Of a DNA stretch of 32,738 nt, positions 22,441 through 30,234 are shown piece after piece; positions within the stretch are counted from its first letter, which is position 1; each line of letters opens with the position of its first letter. The notes under the pieces were generated by a model. That model was not told where the DNA came from, did no database searches, and saw nothing but the letters and a program-made list of their open reading frames with translations. Made by a program: the position numbers and the translations under genes. This stretch comes from Armatimonadota bacterium (GTDB lineage: Bacteria > Armatimonadota > JAAZEB01): contig JAAZEB010000166.1 of NCBI GenBank assembly GCA_012512505.1, positions 1 to 32,738 of the forward strand, in the 5' to 3' direction.

Positions 22441-23679
22441 CTACTCGCCGTCCAACCACTGGCGAAGGAGGGCGTGCCACTGAGGGAAGTCTTGCGAAAA
22501 CGCCAGGTTGGCGTAGCCGGCGAGGCTCTGTCCGGGCTCCGGCAGGAAGATCGATAGCCCGTGCGAATTCTCAACGCCGACCGGCCCGTGTGCCTCCGCG
22601 ACCACCGGCCCGCCGCTCGCCGCTGGGATGCCGGTCAGCACCGCCGCCGCCGCGGCCTGCACCTCGGGATCGGAGATGGCGGCTTGCACCCGGGCGGTGA
22701 AGTCGAACAGGTCGTGGTAATCCCGCGAGGCATACCCCTGGCTGTCGGCGCGTGCCTGGTCGAGCGCCGCCTGCCGCGCCGGCAAGACATCCTGCAGGGC
22801 GACGGCCAGGGCAGCGACGCGCCCTGCCAACTCCTCCAGGCGGGCGGTGCGCACCAGCGATTGCGTCACCGCCTGGCCCGGATAGGCCGCGACGAACTCC
22901 TCCACGAAGATCCGGCCCAGCTCCTCCGCGCCGATAGTGGGGGCGGCCACCAGGCGCGCCAGGATTCGGTCGTACGGGTAGCCGCGCGCGGGCGGCGACT
23001 CTTCGGAGAAGGCCAGGTAATCGGCCCGGAGGCGCACTTCGTAGGCCACCTCCAGCATTGCCATCAGGCTGGCGTCCATGGCGATGAGGTCGAGGCTCAC
23101 GCTGGGCGCGTCCAGACCTTGGTTGAACGCCGCCATCGTCAGGAAGGAGTCGCTGGTGTCGTCGAAGATGATGCCGCGCGTCCCGGCGGCCGCCCGCGTG
23201 CGCCAGCCGGCGCCGTGGTTCCAGACCACCAGCACCAGGCGCTCGGCGGGGAAACGCGCCGCGGCCCACGCGATGAACTCTCGCAGCGTCTCCGGCTGCC
23301 CCATGTCCACCTCGCCGAGGTTTTCCAGCACGGGCGAGCTGATGTGCTCCGGGTCGTCGTCGCGGGTGATCAGGTAGCGGCGTGCTTCGGTCCAATCGTC
23401 GTTGCTGGGGTCGAAGCCTGGGGTGCGGTCGAACTGGACGACGATGCTCACCTGGTCGGTGGATCCGACGCTCTCCATTTGGTTCATGTTGAGGATGCCG
23501 GCCTCCTCCAGGTCGCCGTCGGCATCCATGTAGACCATGAACGTCCACTGCCGCGTCGGGGAGGGGCCGGCCGCGCCGCGGGCAAACGGCCGCTGAAGGA
23601 TGCTCGGGCCATCGCCGCAGCCGCCGGTGAGGCTGACCAGCAGCAAGGCCACCGCCAGGAGGAGGGCATGCTTTCCCAT
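22441..23679 (-). CDS. Clostripain-like (C11) lipoprotein with Ser at the catalytic Cys position
   Basis: 412 aa. Start ATG 23679 with GGAG 8 bases upstream. The N-terminus MGKHALLLAVALLLVSLTGGC ends in a probable lipobox, so Cys21 would be lipidated. Family C11 motifs: WTFMVYMDADGDLEEAG (45-61), the His motif VVWNHGAGWR (His155), GIIFDDTSD, then LDLIAMDASLMAMLEVAYEVR (197-216). In active relatives the last motif is DACLM, with Cys as nucleophile. Here the codon is AGC, giving Ser204, and the rest of the motif is intact. The protein is therefore either a non-proteolytic binding/adaptor form or an unusual Ser enzyme. Middle gene of a minus-strand operon between the GH130 and NAGPA genes. Confidence 0.85.
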   Translation of the reverse strand: MGKHALLLAVALLLVSLTGGCGDGPSILQRPFARGAAGPSPTRQWTFMVYMDADGDLEEAGILNMNQMESVGSTDQVSIVVQFDRTPGFDPSNDDWTEARRYLITRDDDPEHISSPVLENLGEVDMGQPETLREFIAWAAARFPAERLVLVVWNHGAGWRTRAAAGTRGIIFDDTSDSFLTMAAFNQGLDAPSVSLDLIAMDASLMAMLEVAYEVRLRADYLAFSEESPPARGYPYDRILARLVAAPTIGAEELGRIFVEEFVAAYPGQAVTQSLVRTARLEELAGRVAALAVALQDVLPARQAALDQARADSQGYASRDYHDLFDFTARVQAAISDPEVQAAAAAVLTGIPAASGGPVVAEAHGPVGVENSHGLSIFLPEPGQSLAGYANLAFSQDFPQWHALLRQWLDGE

Positions 23680-23720
23680 GGGCGTACTCCAGGCGCCGCG
23701 AACGGGCGCGGTGCCCCCGC

Positions 23721-24683
23721 TCAGCGGACCATTCCCTTCTCGCGGCCGACGCGGTGCATGTAGTCGTGCTGCTGAACGAACGTCAGCAAGTCACCCACCT
23801 TGGCGATGGCCAGGCCAACCACGGTGTCGGCAGCGCCGTAGTACATCCACACGTCGTCGCCCCGGCACACGGCGCCACAGGTGTAGACGACGTTCGGCAG
23901 CAGCCCCCGGCGCTCGAAGTCGGCCTCGGGGGCGAAAACCCACTCGGAGGCGCGCGCTAGCACCCTGCGGGGGTTGTCGTGGTCGAGCAGAGCCACCCCG
24001 AGGCGGTAGACCGGGTTGCCGCCCATCTCCTTGACGCCGTGGTAGATGAGCAGCCAGCCCTGCTCGGTGTGGATGGGGGGCGCGCCGCCGCCGATGCGCA
24101 GCCCATCCCACCACGGCCCGCCTCGCTCGGGCAGCAGCACGCCCGGCTGACTCCAGTGGTAGAGGTCGTGGTCGGAGCTGGCGTGCCAGATATGCTCTTG
24201 CCCGCCGGTTACCGGGCGATGCAGCATGAGCCACTGACCCTCGAAGGGGTGGGGAAACAGGGAGGCGTCTTTGTTGCTGGGGGGCAGCACGATGCCGAGC
24301 CGGGCGGCGGTCTCAAAATCCTCGGTGGTGGCAAGCGCCACCGAGGGGCCATAGCGGGAGTAGGCAGTGTAGGCGATCACCCACTGCCGGTCGCCCACCT
24401 GGGTCACCCGGGCATCTTCACAGCCCCACTCCTCGTAGGGGTACTCGGGCAAGTCCGGCTCGAGGAGGGGGCGGGTGGCGATGCGCCAGCTATCCACGCC
24501 GTTGTGGCTGCGGGCAACACGGATCTGAGAGATCCCCTGGCGGTCCTCGATGCGCAGGAGCAGCACCACTTCGTCGTCCACCAGGGCGACCCCCGGGTTC
24601 ATCACCGCGTTGGCGGGGCAGGGGAGGTCCGCCGGCGTCAGCAGGGGAGCATATCCCTGCCGCACGAACAGGGCGTGGGCCAT
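23721..24683 (-). CDS. GH130-family glycosidase/phosphorylase
   Basis: 320-aa soluble five-bladed propeller enzyme. Landmarks: NAVMNPGVALVDDEVVLLLR, EEWGCEDARVTQVGD (the Asp in EDAR is the family catalytic residue), NKDASLFPH, LLIYHGVKE and MYYGAADTVVGLA. GH130 members phosphorolyse or hydrolyse beta-mannosides and related oligosaccharides; phosphorylase versus hydrolase cannot be decided by eye. The start is ATG 24683, about 10 bases from AGAGGAGGAG; the ATG at 24692 is too close to that site. No signal peptide, so cytosolic use of imported oligosaccharides is likely. First gene of a minus-strand operon, divergent from the large glycosidase at 24937. Confidence 0.9.
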   Translation of the reverse strand: MAHALFVRQGYAPLLTPADLPCPANAVMNPGVALVDDEVVLLLRIEDRQGISQIRVARSHNGVDSWRIATRPLLEPDLPEYPYEEWGCEDARVTQVGDRQWVIAYTAYSRYGPSVALATTEDFETAARLGIVLPPSNKDASLFPHPFEGQWLMLHRPVTGGQEHIWHASSDHDLYHWSQPGVLLPERGGPWWDGLRIGGGAPPIHTEQGWLLIYHGVKEMGGNPVYRLGVALLDHDNPRRVLARASEWVFAPEADFERRGLLPNVVYTCGAVCRGDDVWMYYGAADTVVGLAIAKVGDLLTFVQQHDYMHRVGREKGMVR

Positions 24684-24728
24684 CGTTGCCATCTCCTCCT
24701 CTGGCAGCCTGTTGGCCGCTGCCTCGGT

Positions 24729-24742
24729 CTACCGTGCGGTAG
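24729..24742. promoter_or_regulatory. Dyad in the divergent intergenic region (possible operator)
   Basis: CTACCG-TG-CGGTAG, a 6-bp inverted repeat between the divergent GH130 and large-glycosidase operons. On the minus strand it directly follows a TATGCT that could be a -10 box, with only a poor -35. It could be an operator controlling one or both operons, but a 6-bp dyad is weak evidence alone. Confidence 0.3.
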
Positions 24743-24936
24743 CATACCCTTCGGGGCAGAAGCGCAAACGGCCCTGCTTCCCAGGCAACCGCCCGGAGGC
24801 CCGGTCGCTGGCCCAGCCGCCATCGGCGCGCGTGGCGAGGGCACCCGCCGCAGGAGCGGCACCTTCCGGCGGCGAACCTCACCCCCGACACGCGGCCGCC
24901 ATTACCGCTGGCCGCGAGAGGGGGAGAACCACCGCC

Positions 24937-27900
24937 GTGAAGCCTCATCTTGCTACCCTCATCGCTATCTTCTGCTGCCTGGGGGGAGCCGCTGCCGGCG
25001 CCCCGGCCCCGATCACGGACGACTTCTCGCGCTACCGGGCGGGATCCGACGCCACTGAGGCCTGGGAGACCGGCTCGTTCGGCTGGGAAGTGCGCGACGG
25101 GCGCTTCGAGAGCGACGGAATCGGGCGGGCTTTCGCCCTGCCGACGGCGGCGCCGCACGGACGCCGCCTCGTGGTGGAAGCCACCGTCATCCCGCGCCGC
25201 TCGGCCAGCAGCAAAGAGTGGAAGATCGCCGGCCTGGCCATCATGCGCGACGAGCGCAACTACTGGCACCTCGCCTTCGTCGAGTCGCCCGAGCCCAACG
25301 GGGCCAGGCACTTCGTTGAGCTGCAAGAGATGCTGGATGGCAACTGGCTGGCAAATACGGGCGGCGACAGCCGCCTGGAGAACACCCTGAACGTCGGTAG
25401 CGACTTTCAGTGGGAGTACGACCGCCCGTATCGGCTGCGCCTGGAGATCACCCAGGAGGGCATCGAGGGCACCGTCAGCGAGCTAGATGGCACCCAGCGC
25501 ACGCGCCTGGGCTTCGCCTTTGGGGCGAGGGCGGTCACCTCCGGGCGCCCGGCGCTGACGACCGGCAACCTGGCCACCGCCTTCGACGACTTCGCGGTCA
25601 CCTACCATGAGGAGGCCCCCCCGCCGCCAAAGCCGGTCCGCCCCGCCTACGTCGGCCCGGGCGCGGGCCCGGTGCGTGGGAAGATGACCGGCTTCTTCCA
25701 CGTGGAGCGGATCGATGGCCGCTGGTGGATGATCGACCCCAATGGCGACGCCTACTACGTGGTCGGCACCGACCACGTCAACTACTACGCGCATTGGTGT
25801 GAGAAGCTGGGGTATGCGCCCTACTCGCGCAACGTGCAGGCGAAGTTCGGCAGTGAGGAGCGGTGGGCGGCCAGCGCCGCCGAGCGCCTGAAGGCCTGGG
25901 GCTTCAACAGCCTGGGGGCTGGCTGCGGCGCCTCGGTGCGCTACCGTGGGCTGGCCTACACCGAGTTCCTCTCCCTCGGCACCGGGTTCGTTGGCGTCAG
26001 CGACATCGCCCCGCGCGAGCACTGGACCGGCTTCCCCGACGTGTTCCATCCCCGGTTCGCGGCCTACTGCGAGTGGACGGCGCGCCGCATGTGCGCCCCG
26101 CTGCGCGATGACCCCTGGTTGCTTGGCTACTTCCTCGACAACGAGCTCGAGTGGTACGGCAAGAACGGCTCTGAGACCGGCCTGGTGGATGAAACGTTCA
26201 AGAAGCCGGCCGACCACCCGGCCAAGCGCGCGCTGGTCCGGTTCCTTCAGCGCCGCTACGGCACCATCACGCGCCTCAACCGTGCCTGGGGCACGCAGTT
26301 GCCCGGCTTCAGCGCCCTGTTGCAGTCGCGGCGACCGATTGTCACCCAGACGGCGGCCGGCCAGCGCGACCGGCGCGACTTCGTGCGCCTGATTGCCGAG
26401 CGCTACTTCGCCATCACTACCGCGGCAATCCGCAAGGCCGACCCCAACCACCTGATCCTTGGCTGTCGCTTTGCCGGTAATGCCCCGGGCATCTGGGACA
26501 TTGCCGGGAAGTACCTGGATATCGTCAGCGTGAACTACTACGGGCGGGTGGACCTGGAGCGCGGCCTCAGCCCCGATATGCCGGCAGCAATGGCCCGCTA
26601 CCACGCCCAGTCGCGGCGCCCGCTGATGATCACCGAGTGGAGCTTCCCGGCGCTGGATGCCGGCCTGCCCTGCCAGCACGGCGCCGGCCAGCGGGTAGCC
26701 ACCCAAACGGAGAAGGCACGCTGCTATGCCATCTACCAGCGAGCGCTCTTCAGTATGCCGTTCATGGTCGGTTCTGACTACTTTATGTGGGTAGACGAGC
26801 CGGCGCTGGGCATCTCCAGCACCTTCCCCGAGGATAGCAACTACGGCCTGGTGGACGTAAACGACGACGCCTGGCCGGAGCTGACCCAAACCGCCACGCG
26901 GGTAAACCGCCTGGCGCTGCAACTGCACGCAGGGCAGACGGCGGAGCTTTCGGGGGAGATCCGCCCGGCGGGCGAGCACGCGGTGCTGCGGGTGCGCAAC
27001 CGCGGCAAAGTGGCCGCCCGCTGCCCGGTTCGCTTCTGGGTGCAGGGCAAAGAGGGCACCGCTTGGGTGTCGGTGGATCCCGGCGGGCACCAGGACGTGC
27101 CCTTGCGTCTGGATGGGCCGTCCTTCGTGGCGGCGGTGATCGACCCGGAAGACAGCATCCTGGAGACCGAGGAGACGGACAACCAGGTGGAGAGGGCGCT
27201 CTTTGGCCGCGCTCGCGGCGGCCCGAGCATGGTGGTCATCAACCCCTCCGCCGAAGCACTGCGCGACGTGCCGCTGGCGCTGCCGCTGGGTAGGCGGGGT
27301 GTCAACTGGCGCGTGGTGGACGCGGCCGGCCACCCGGTGCCCGCGCAGATCGACCTCCTGCCGGGCGGCGCGGAGCTGGCCCTGCGCCTGCCGATGCTGC
27401 CCGCGCGCAGCCTGGTAACCCTCCGCCTCCAGCCAGGCGCCGCGCCCCTCTCGCAGCGGGAAGTGACTGGCGACCGCAGCTTCGTCATCGACGGCCCCCT
27501 GCGCCTGGAGCATGACGCCGGCTCCGGCAACCTGCTGGACCGGGTGCTGCTGGGGGACCTGCTCCTGGGGCGTTACGCGCTGCTGATCCACCAACTGCGA
27601 CAACAGCCGCTGTGGGTGCCGCCTGACCGAGTGGAGCAGGTGGAAACCCACACCGGCCCGGTGCGCACGGTGGTGCTGCTGACGGCCGGCCTGGAAGCGC
27701 CCGAGACCAGCCCCGCCAAAACGGCCGTTGACGCGCAGGGCAGCTACGCCAGCCAGGAGCAGCGGGCCGCCCGCTACCGCGCGCGCGTGCGGCTGAACTG
27801 CTATGCCGGCGAGCGGTGGTTTGGGGCGCGCTTCCTCGGCGTGCAGAACACCGACTCGCGGACGTGGCGCTGTCAGGCTTACTTCCACTACCCTGCCTCC

Positions 27901-28242
27901 GCGATTGGCGGCCGGGCCGAGGATGACCAACCCGCCGGCGGCTCCGACACGCCGTGGTGGCAGGATGAGGGCGTGGGCGCCTGCTATGGCGCCGTGGTGG
28001 ACACCACCCGCCTGACGGTCCACTTCTGGAAAGACACGCCCGACGGCGCTGCCCAGCACCCGGACATCTGGCGCGAGCTGCGTCGCGATCTGCAGCCCGG
28101 CGCCAGGGTGGAGGCCGGCGCCGACGACGCGGAGGTGCTGCTGTTTGGCGCCTACACCACGCCGGAGACGCCCGGTGGCGAGGCCCTGGCCCGGCTGAGG
28201 GCGCTGGCGCGCGTGCGGGCAGAGTGGCACGGCCGGCGGTAG
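24937..28242 (+). CDS. Large secreted clan GH-A glycosidase (agarase/GH50- or GH42-like)
   Basis: 1101 aa. Start GTG 24937 with GGGGAG about 10 bases upstream; a signal peptide follows (MKPHLATLIAIFCCLGGAAAGA). Residues about 26-225 form a jelly-roll/DUF1080-like domain (DDFSRYRAGS ... FDDFAVTYHEE). Residues about 250-665 form a TIM barrel opening with WWMIDPNGDAYYVVGTDHVNYY, the agarase-like signature. GYFLDNELEW gives the acid/base candidate Glu403 and MITEWSF the nucleophile candidate Glu567. A CARDB-like domain lies near 668-755 (RVRNRGKVAA, ILETEETDNQVER). A C-terminal beta-rich region of about 330 residues is unassigned. It probably cleaves an extracellular polysaccharide; the GH family needs a profile search. 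First gene of a three-gene plus operon. Confidence 0.85.
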   Translation: MKPHLATLIAIFCCLGGAAAGAPAPITDDFSRYRAGSDATEAWETGSFGWEVRDGRFESDGIGRAFALPTAAPHGRRLVVEATVIPRRSASSKEWKIAGLAIMRDERNYWHLAFVESPEPNGARHFVELQEMLDGNWLANTGGDSRLENTLNVGSDFQWEYDRPYRLRLEITQEGIEGTVSELDGTQRTRLGFAFGARAVTSGRPALTTGNLATAFDDFAVTYHEEAPPPPKPVRPAYVGPGAGPVRGKMTGFFHVERIDGRWWMIDPNGDAYYVVGTDHVNYYAHWCEKLGYAPYSRNVQAKFGSEERWAASAAERLKAWGFNSLGAGCGASVRYRGLAYTEFLSLGTGFVGVSDIAPREHWTGFPDVFHPRFAAYCEWTARRMCAPLRDDPWLLGYFLDNELEWYGKNGSETGLVDETFKKPADHPAKRALVRFLQRRYGTITRLNRAWGTQLPGFSALLQSRRPIVTQTAAGQRDRRDFVRLIAERYFAITTAAIRKADPNHLILGCRFAGNAPGIWDIAGKYLDIVSVNYYGRVDLERGLSPDMPAAMARYHAQSRRPLMITEWSFPALDAGLPCQHGAGQRVATQTEKARCYAIYQRALFSMPFMVGSDYFMWVDEPALGISSTFPEDSNYGLVDVNDDAWPELTQTATRVNRLALQLHAGQTAELSGEIRPAGEHAVLRVRNRGKVAARCPVRFWVQGKEGTAWVSVDPGGHQDVPLRLDGPSFVAAVIDPEDSILETEETDNQVERALFGRARGGPSMVVINPSAEALRDVPLALPLGRRGVNWRVVDAAGHPVPAQIDLLPGGAELALRLPMLPARSLVTLRLQPGAAPLSQREVTGDRSFVIDGPLRLEHDAGSGNLLDRVLLGDLLLGRYALLIHQLRQQPLWVPPDRVEQVETHTGPVRTVVLLTAGLEAPETSPAKTAVDAQGSYASQEQRAARYRARVRLNCYAGERWFGARFLGVQNTDSRTWRCQAYFHYPASAIGGRAEDDQPAGGSDTPWWQDEGVGACYGAVVDTTRLTVHFWKDTPDGAAQHPDIWRELRRDLQPGARVEAGADDAEVLLFGAYTTPETPGGEALARLRALARVRAEWHGRR

Positions 28243-28282
28243 GGCTGCCGGGTCGCGGCGGCACGGCCGCCCGCCGGCAGCC
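28243..28282 (+). terminator. Hairpin abutting the propeller gene's ribosome site
   Basis: GGCTGCCGG (28243-28251) pairs perfectly with CCGGCAGCC (28274-28282), with an inner GCGGC/GCCGC stem. It starts right after the glycosidase TAG and ends against GGGAGG, the Shine-Dalgarno of the next gene. There is no U-tract, so a translational or mRNA-stability role is as likely as termination. Confidence 0.45.
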
Positions 28283-28293
28283 GGGAGGGTTTC

Positions 28294-30234
28294 ATGCTTC
28301 GTGTCATCGCCGAGCCGTTGGGCGCTATGGGCACCGGGAGCAACATGTTCCGCACGGGCCTGGCCCACTCCTCTGGCCACGTTTTCATCGGCACCTACGG
28401 GCCCCCGCCCGCGATCATCTGGCGCTACGACCCCCATGCCGGCGAGCTGCAGCGCGTTGGCGCACCGGGCGAGTACCAGCTCGACAGCATGGTGGAGGCG
28501 CCCAACGGTAAGGTCTACATCGGCACCGCCTACAACGGGCTGGTCTACGAGTTGGACCCGGCCACCGGCAGCGTGCGCGATCTCGGCTCGCCACCGGTCG
28601 ACTCGACCCCTTGGATCTTCACGATGATCCGTACCCGCGCGGGGGAGATCTACGGGGCGAAGGGCGTCGGCCTCTTTCACCTGGATTGGCGTACCGGCCG
28701 GATGGAAGCGTGCGGCATCGTGCCGGGCGAGCACCGGACGCCCGGCCCCAGCGCCAGCAGCCCGATCATCCGCACCCTGGAGGAGCGGCCGGATGGCATC
28801 CTGTGGGGCGACACCAACCGCTGGATCTTCACCTTCGACCCGCGCACGCGCCAGATCACCCCGGTGGCTGACATTGCCGCCCTCGACGACGCCTGCTACG
28901 GAGTGATCCATGGCCTGGGCGCGTCCCCCGTGCCTGACCTCTACTTCCAGGTGTACTCCCGCTTCGATGGCCGGGTGCCGCGGCACCACTTCGGCGTGTG
29001 TCGGGCCGACACCGGCGCCGTGGAGTGGCTGGACTTCCCGGAGCTGGAGGGGCAGCTCTGGCTGACCGGCTGGTGGGTGTCCTCGGGCGAGCCTCGCCTG
29101 CTGGTGAGCGAGTACGACGAGCGGGAGTCGCGCGCGCGCCTCGCGGTGGTAGATGCCGCGCGACGGCGGGTGGTGGCCCGCTGGGCGGTGGAGGGGAACG
29201 ACGTGCCTCCCCAGCGGCTGGCCGGCGAGGGGCTGTGGTTCATTTCTTCGGCGCGCGGCTCCCTCTTCCGCGCCGACCCGGAGCAGCAGCGGCTGGTGGC
29301 CGTGGCGCGCAACCCGGTGCCGGTGGAGTGCCGCTGCCTGGCTGCCGCGCCGGACGGCCTCCTGGGCACCGACACCTACGACTGCGGCTTCGCCTTCACC
29401 TTCGATCCGCGCTCCGGCCGCCACCAGGACCACGGGCGCGTGTGGTTGGATGACCACCGCTGCAACCACGGGCCTGCCGCCTTTGCCGGGTCTGCCGGCC
29501 GCACCTTGCTGGCCAACCACGGCGAGGCAACCCCCACCCTGTGGGCCACCGACTGCCTGACCAACCGGCACTGGCGCGTCGGCGGGCCGGCCGTCCAGTT
29601 GGTCCGCTTTACCGACGGCACTGTCTGGGGCACCCAGGGCGCCAACCCGCCGTCGATCCACTTTGACCCGGCCACCTGCTGGACGCCCGCCTGGGCCGCT
29701 CGCCCTGGCGCGCTCTTCCGCTACCGCGACGGAGCCGGGGAGGTGGAGGTCTTCCCGGAGGCGGGCCCGACCGGCTGTCTGGCGGAGGCGCCCGGAGAGC
29801 AGGGCCACCTGCTGTTGGCCGCTGGCGACATCCTGCGCCGCTTCGACCCGGAGGCCCGGCGCGTCGTGGCGGAAGCAACGCTGCCCGCGCCGATCATTGC
29901 CCTGGCCGCCGCGGCTAGGGCGGCCTACCTGGTGCTTGCCGATGGCTCTGTTTTCCGCCTGACCGGCGCGGAGATGGCCCCCCGCCGCTGCGCGCGTGGC
30001 TTTGGCCCGGTGGCGCGGGGCTGCTTCGTGCTGCCGCGGAGTGGCCGGCTGGTGGGCCTCGCCGCCGATGGCACGGTGAGCTGCTGCGATCCCGACACCG
30101 GCGCCGTCCAGCGGGTGGATGGCCCGGTGCCGCTCCCCGCCGGCCCGGCGGTCGATCCGGAGGAGGACGCATGGTACTTCGCCGGTCGCGAGGTGGTACG
30201 TTATTGGATTGCGAGGGAGCCGGCCGAGGCGTAA
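28294..30234 (+). CDS. Beta-propeller protein of unknown function
   Basis: 646-aa protein with recurrent blades such as GKVYIGTAYNGLVYELDPATG, GEIYGAKGVGLFHLDWRTG and GILWGDTNRWIFTFDPRT. These resemble virginiamycin-B-lyase/two-component-regulator propellers (NHL/PQQ-like). No signal peptide or catalytic motif is evident, so a cytosolic ligand- or sugar-binding role is as likely as an enzyme. Several Cys in the middle (VECRCLAAAP, DTYDCGF) are unusual for such repeats. The start is ATG 28294, with GGGAGG 6 bases upstream. Second gene of the plus operon, overlapped at its 3' end by the esterase start. Confidence 0.8.
   Translation: MLRVIAEPLGAMGTGSNMFRTGLAHSSGHVFIGTYGPPPAIIWRYDPHAGELQRVGAPGEYQLDSMVEAPNGKVYIGTAYNGLVYELDPATGSVRDLGSPPVDSTPWIFTMIRTRAGEIYGAKGVGLFHLDWRTGRMEACGIVPGEHRTPGPSASSPIIRTLEERPDGILWGDTNRWIFTFDPRTRQITPVADIAALDDACYGVIHGLGASPVPDLYFQVYSRFDGRVPRHHFGVCRADTGAVEWLDFPELEGQLWLTGWWVSSGEPRLLVSEYDERESRARLAVVDAARRRVVARWAVEGNDVPPQRLAGEGLWFISSARGSLFRADPEQQRLVAVARNPVPVECRCLAAAPDGLLGTDTYDCGFAFTFDPRSGRHQDHGRVWLDDHRCNHGPAAFAGSAGRTLLANHGEATPTLWATDCLTNRHWRVGGPAVQLVRFTDGTVWGTQGANPPSIHFDPATCWTPAWAARPGALFRYRDGAGEVEVFPEAGPTGCLAEAPGEQGHLLLAAGDILRRFDPEARRVVAEATLPAPIIALAAAARAAYLVLADGSVFRLTGAEMAPRRCARGFGPVARGCFVLPRSGRLVGLAADGTVSCCDPDTGAVQRVDGPVPLPAGPAVDPEEDAWYFAGREVVRYWIAREPAEA

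Noticed and set aside
22362-22574. 71-residue extension of the phosphodiester glycosidase
   Set aside because: It would overlap the clostripain-like gene; ATG 22361 has GGAGGAGG and a signal peptide.
24550-24936. 129-residue N-terminal extension of the large glycosidase
   Set aside because: It overlaps the divergent GH130 gene and its control region, while GTG 24937 is followed by a clean signal peptide and preceded by GGGGAG.
25483-29808. 1441-codon open frame on the minus strand
   Set aside because: It lies opposite the large glycosidase and propeller genes, which have signal peptide, motifs and ribosome sites. The antisense frame is open only because high-G+C codons rarely give stops; its translation is low-complexity and His/Arg/Ala/Gly-rich.
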